A stretch of DNA of 64,000 bases. Origin: Tipula vernalis (taxonomy: Eukaryota; Arthropoda; Insecta; Diptera; Tipulidae). The notes below the pieces were generated by a model. The model saw only the letters and a program-made list of their open reading frames with translations. It ran no database searches and was not told the DNA's origin. The position numbers and the translations under genes are program-made. The stretch is taken from assembly GCA_958295665.1 (NCBI GenBank), contig OY282560.1, forward strand, positions 97,193,930-97,257,929, written 5' to 3'. This document shows, in pieces, positions 63,701 to 64,000 of the stretch. Positions within the stretch are counted from its first letter, which is position 1. Every line of letters begins with the position of its first letter.

Positions 63701-64000
63701 CATCGTAATCGGACCATTTTAGAGTTTTGCCGCCCAAAAACTTGTGGAATAGCACAGTTGATTTTCAATAAAATTGAATTTTCTAAGAAATGTTTAGAAA
63801 TAATCGAGCAATCAAAATGAAAATTGTCACAGCAATTACAGGTCCCGAATCCTATTGATAGAGGTATCAACCATCGTAATCGGACCATTTTAGAGTTTTG
63901 CCGCCCAAAAACTTGTGGAATAGCACAGTTGATTTTCAATAAAATTGAATTTTCTAAGAAATGTTTAGAAATAATCGAGCAATCAAAATGAAAATTGTCA

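Larger units (their letters stand above)
1..64000. repeat. Satellite DNA array, ~173 bp monomer, filling the window
   Basis: Head-to-tail copies of one AT-rich monomer run from the first to the last base, apart from the N gap. Monomers begin at TTGCCGCCC, and successive starts are normally 171-174 bp apart (for example 1, 173, 345, 519, 692, 864). I found extremes of 165 bp (from 39,412) and 175 bp (from 33,697). All copies are in the same orientation; no inversion or foreign insertion was seen. Most differences are single substitutions plus length changes in A and T runs. A hand count of the reference monomer gives 59 G+C in 173 (about 34%). The size is close to one nucleosome plus linker, as for many centromeric satellites. 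A centromeric or pericentromeric role is an inference. The family was not recognised. Confidence 0.98.
41650..64000. repeat. Subfamily IIb HOR domain
   Basis: About 129 monomers assembled from a small set of types. They are a GAATATTC + CACCGTAATTAC type; a GTGGAATAGCAC type (171 bp); a GTGGAGACACACACAG type; a four-A type with CAGTTAATTTTC and AAGAATTGTTTAG; a CCCAGAAACTTG type with CTATGAAATTTTTAG and ATTACGGGTCCCG; and CATAATG and AATGAAATTG variants. Types keep a preferred order but the spacing between like units varies widely. Units near 61,290-62,110 and at the right edge are still of these types, so the domain continues beyond the window. No gene was seen. Confidence 0.88.

Noticed and set aside
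1..64000. Hundreds of 64-132 codon minus-strand open frames beginning MVRLRW or MLRLRW
   Set aside because: They are one per monomer, follow the 171-174 bp repeat, shift frame with every change in unit length, and show freely varying amino acids at the diagnostic subfamily sites. At this base composition an open stretch of about 60 codons somewhere in six frames is not remarkable. No ribosome binding or promoter context could be supported. Not called as genes.
1..64000. CRISPR array
   Set aside because: The repeated unit is about 173 bp with no short conserved repeat separated by unique spacers, and no cas-like gene is present.
1..64000. CENP-B box (pattern TTCG, four bases, A, two bases, CGGG)
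   Set aside because: Checked against the CCCG and ATTACGGGTCCCG regions on both strands of the monomer. The required TTCG and A positions do not line up, so no match was found by eye.
1..64000. Human-type alpha satellite, because of the similar unit length
   Set aside because: The monomer does not resemble the alpha satellite sequence as I know it; only the approximate length agrees.
1..64000. Telomeric repeats (TTAGG, TTAGGG or TTTAGGG tracts) at subfamily boundaries
   Set aside because: No tandem run of any such motif was seen; TTTAGAAAT and TTTTAGA are parts of the monomer.

Overview
The whole 64 kb window is one tandem array of an AT-rich satellite DNA with a monomer of about 173 bp. 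It is broken only by a run of 200 N at 33,201-33,400. I count about 192 complete head-to-tail monomers left of the gap-spanning unit (mean about 172.7 bp) and about 176 to its right (mean about 172.6 bp). All lie in the same orientation. I see no unique sequence, transposon, RNA gene, CRISPR array or credible protein-coding gene. The many small open frames, mostly on the minus strand, are the same monomer read over and over.

The window suggests a nuclear eukaryotic chromosome in centromeric, pericentromeric or other satellite heterochromatin. The reasons are array size, near-nucleosomal monomer length, nested higher-order repeats (HORs) and a scaffold-style gap. I do not recognise the satellite family or the species. 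The reference monomer, counted by hand, is about 34% GC. It has five CpG sites against about five expected, so it shows no CpG depletion, which mildly favours a genome with little CpG methylation (many invertebrates).

Layout, taking each monomer to start at its TTGCCGCCC motif:
- 1-7,588: subfamily I, beginning with a local variant carrying 'ACTCCAGC'.
- 7,589-24,860: subfamily I organised as a mosaic of long HOR blocks, including tandem duplications with 2,762 bp (16-monomer) and 2,593 bp (15-monomer) periods.
- 24,861-30,731: the most homogeneous part of subfamily I.
- 30,732-33,200: a mixed transition zone.
- 33,201-33,400: the N gap. Deleting it leaves one exact 173 bp monomer.
- 33,401-41,649: subfamily IIa.
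- 41,650-64,000: subfamily IIb, an irregular HOR domain marked by a three-monomer cassette present in eight complete copies.

Subfamily I usually reads CCCGTAACC where subfamily II reads CCCGAAACC or CCCGAATCC, and TCACAGC where II often reads TCACCGC. The monomer is rich in short inverted repeats. Its larger length changes cluster at one overlapping pair of these, around GCCCA...TGGGC and GCTATAGC.
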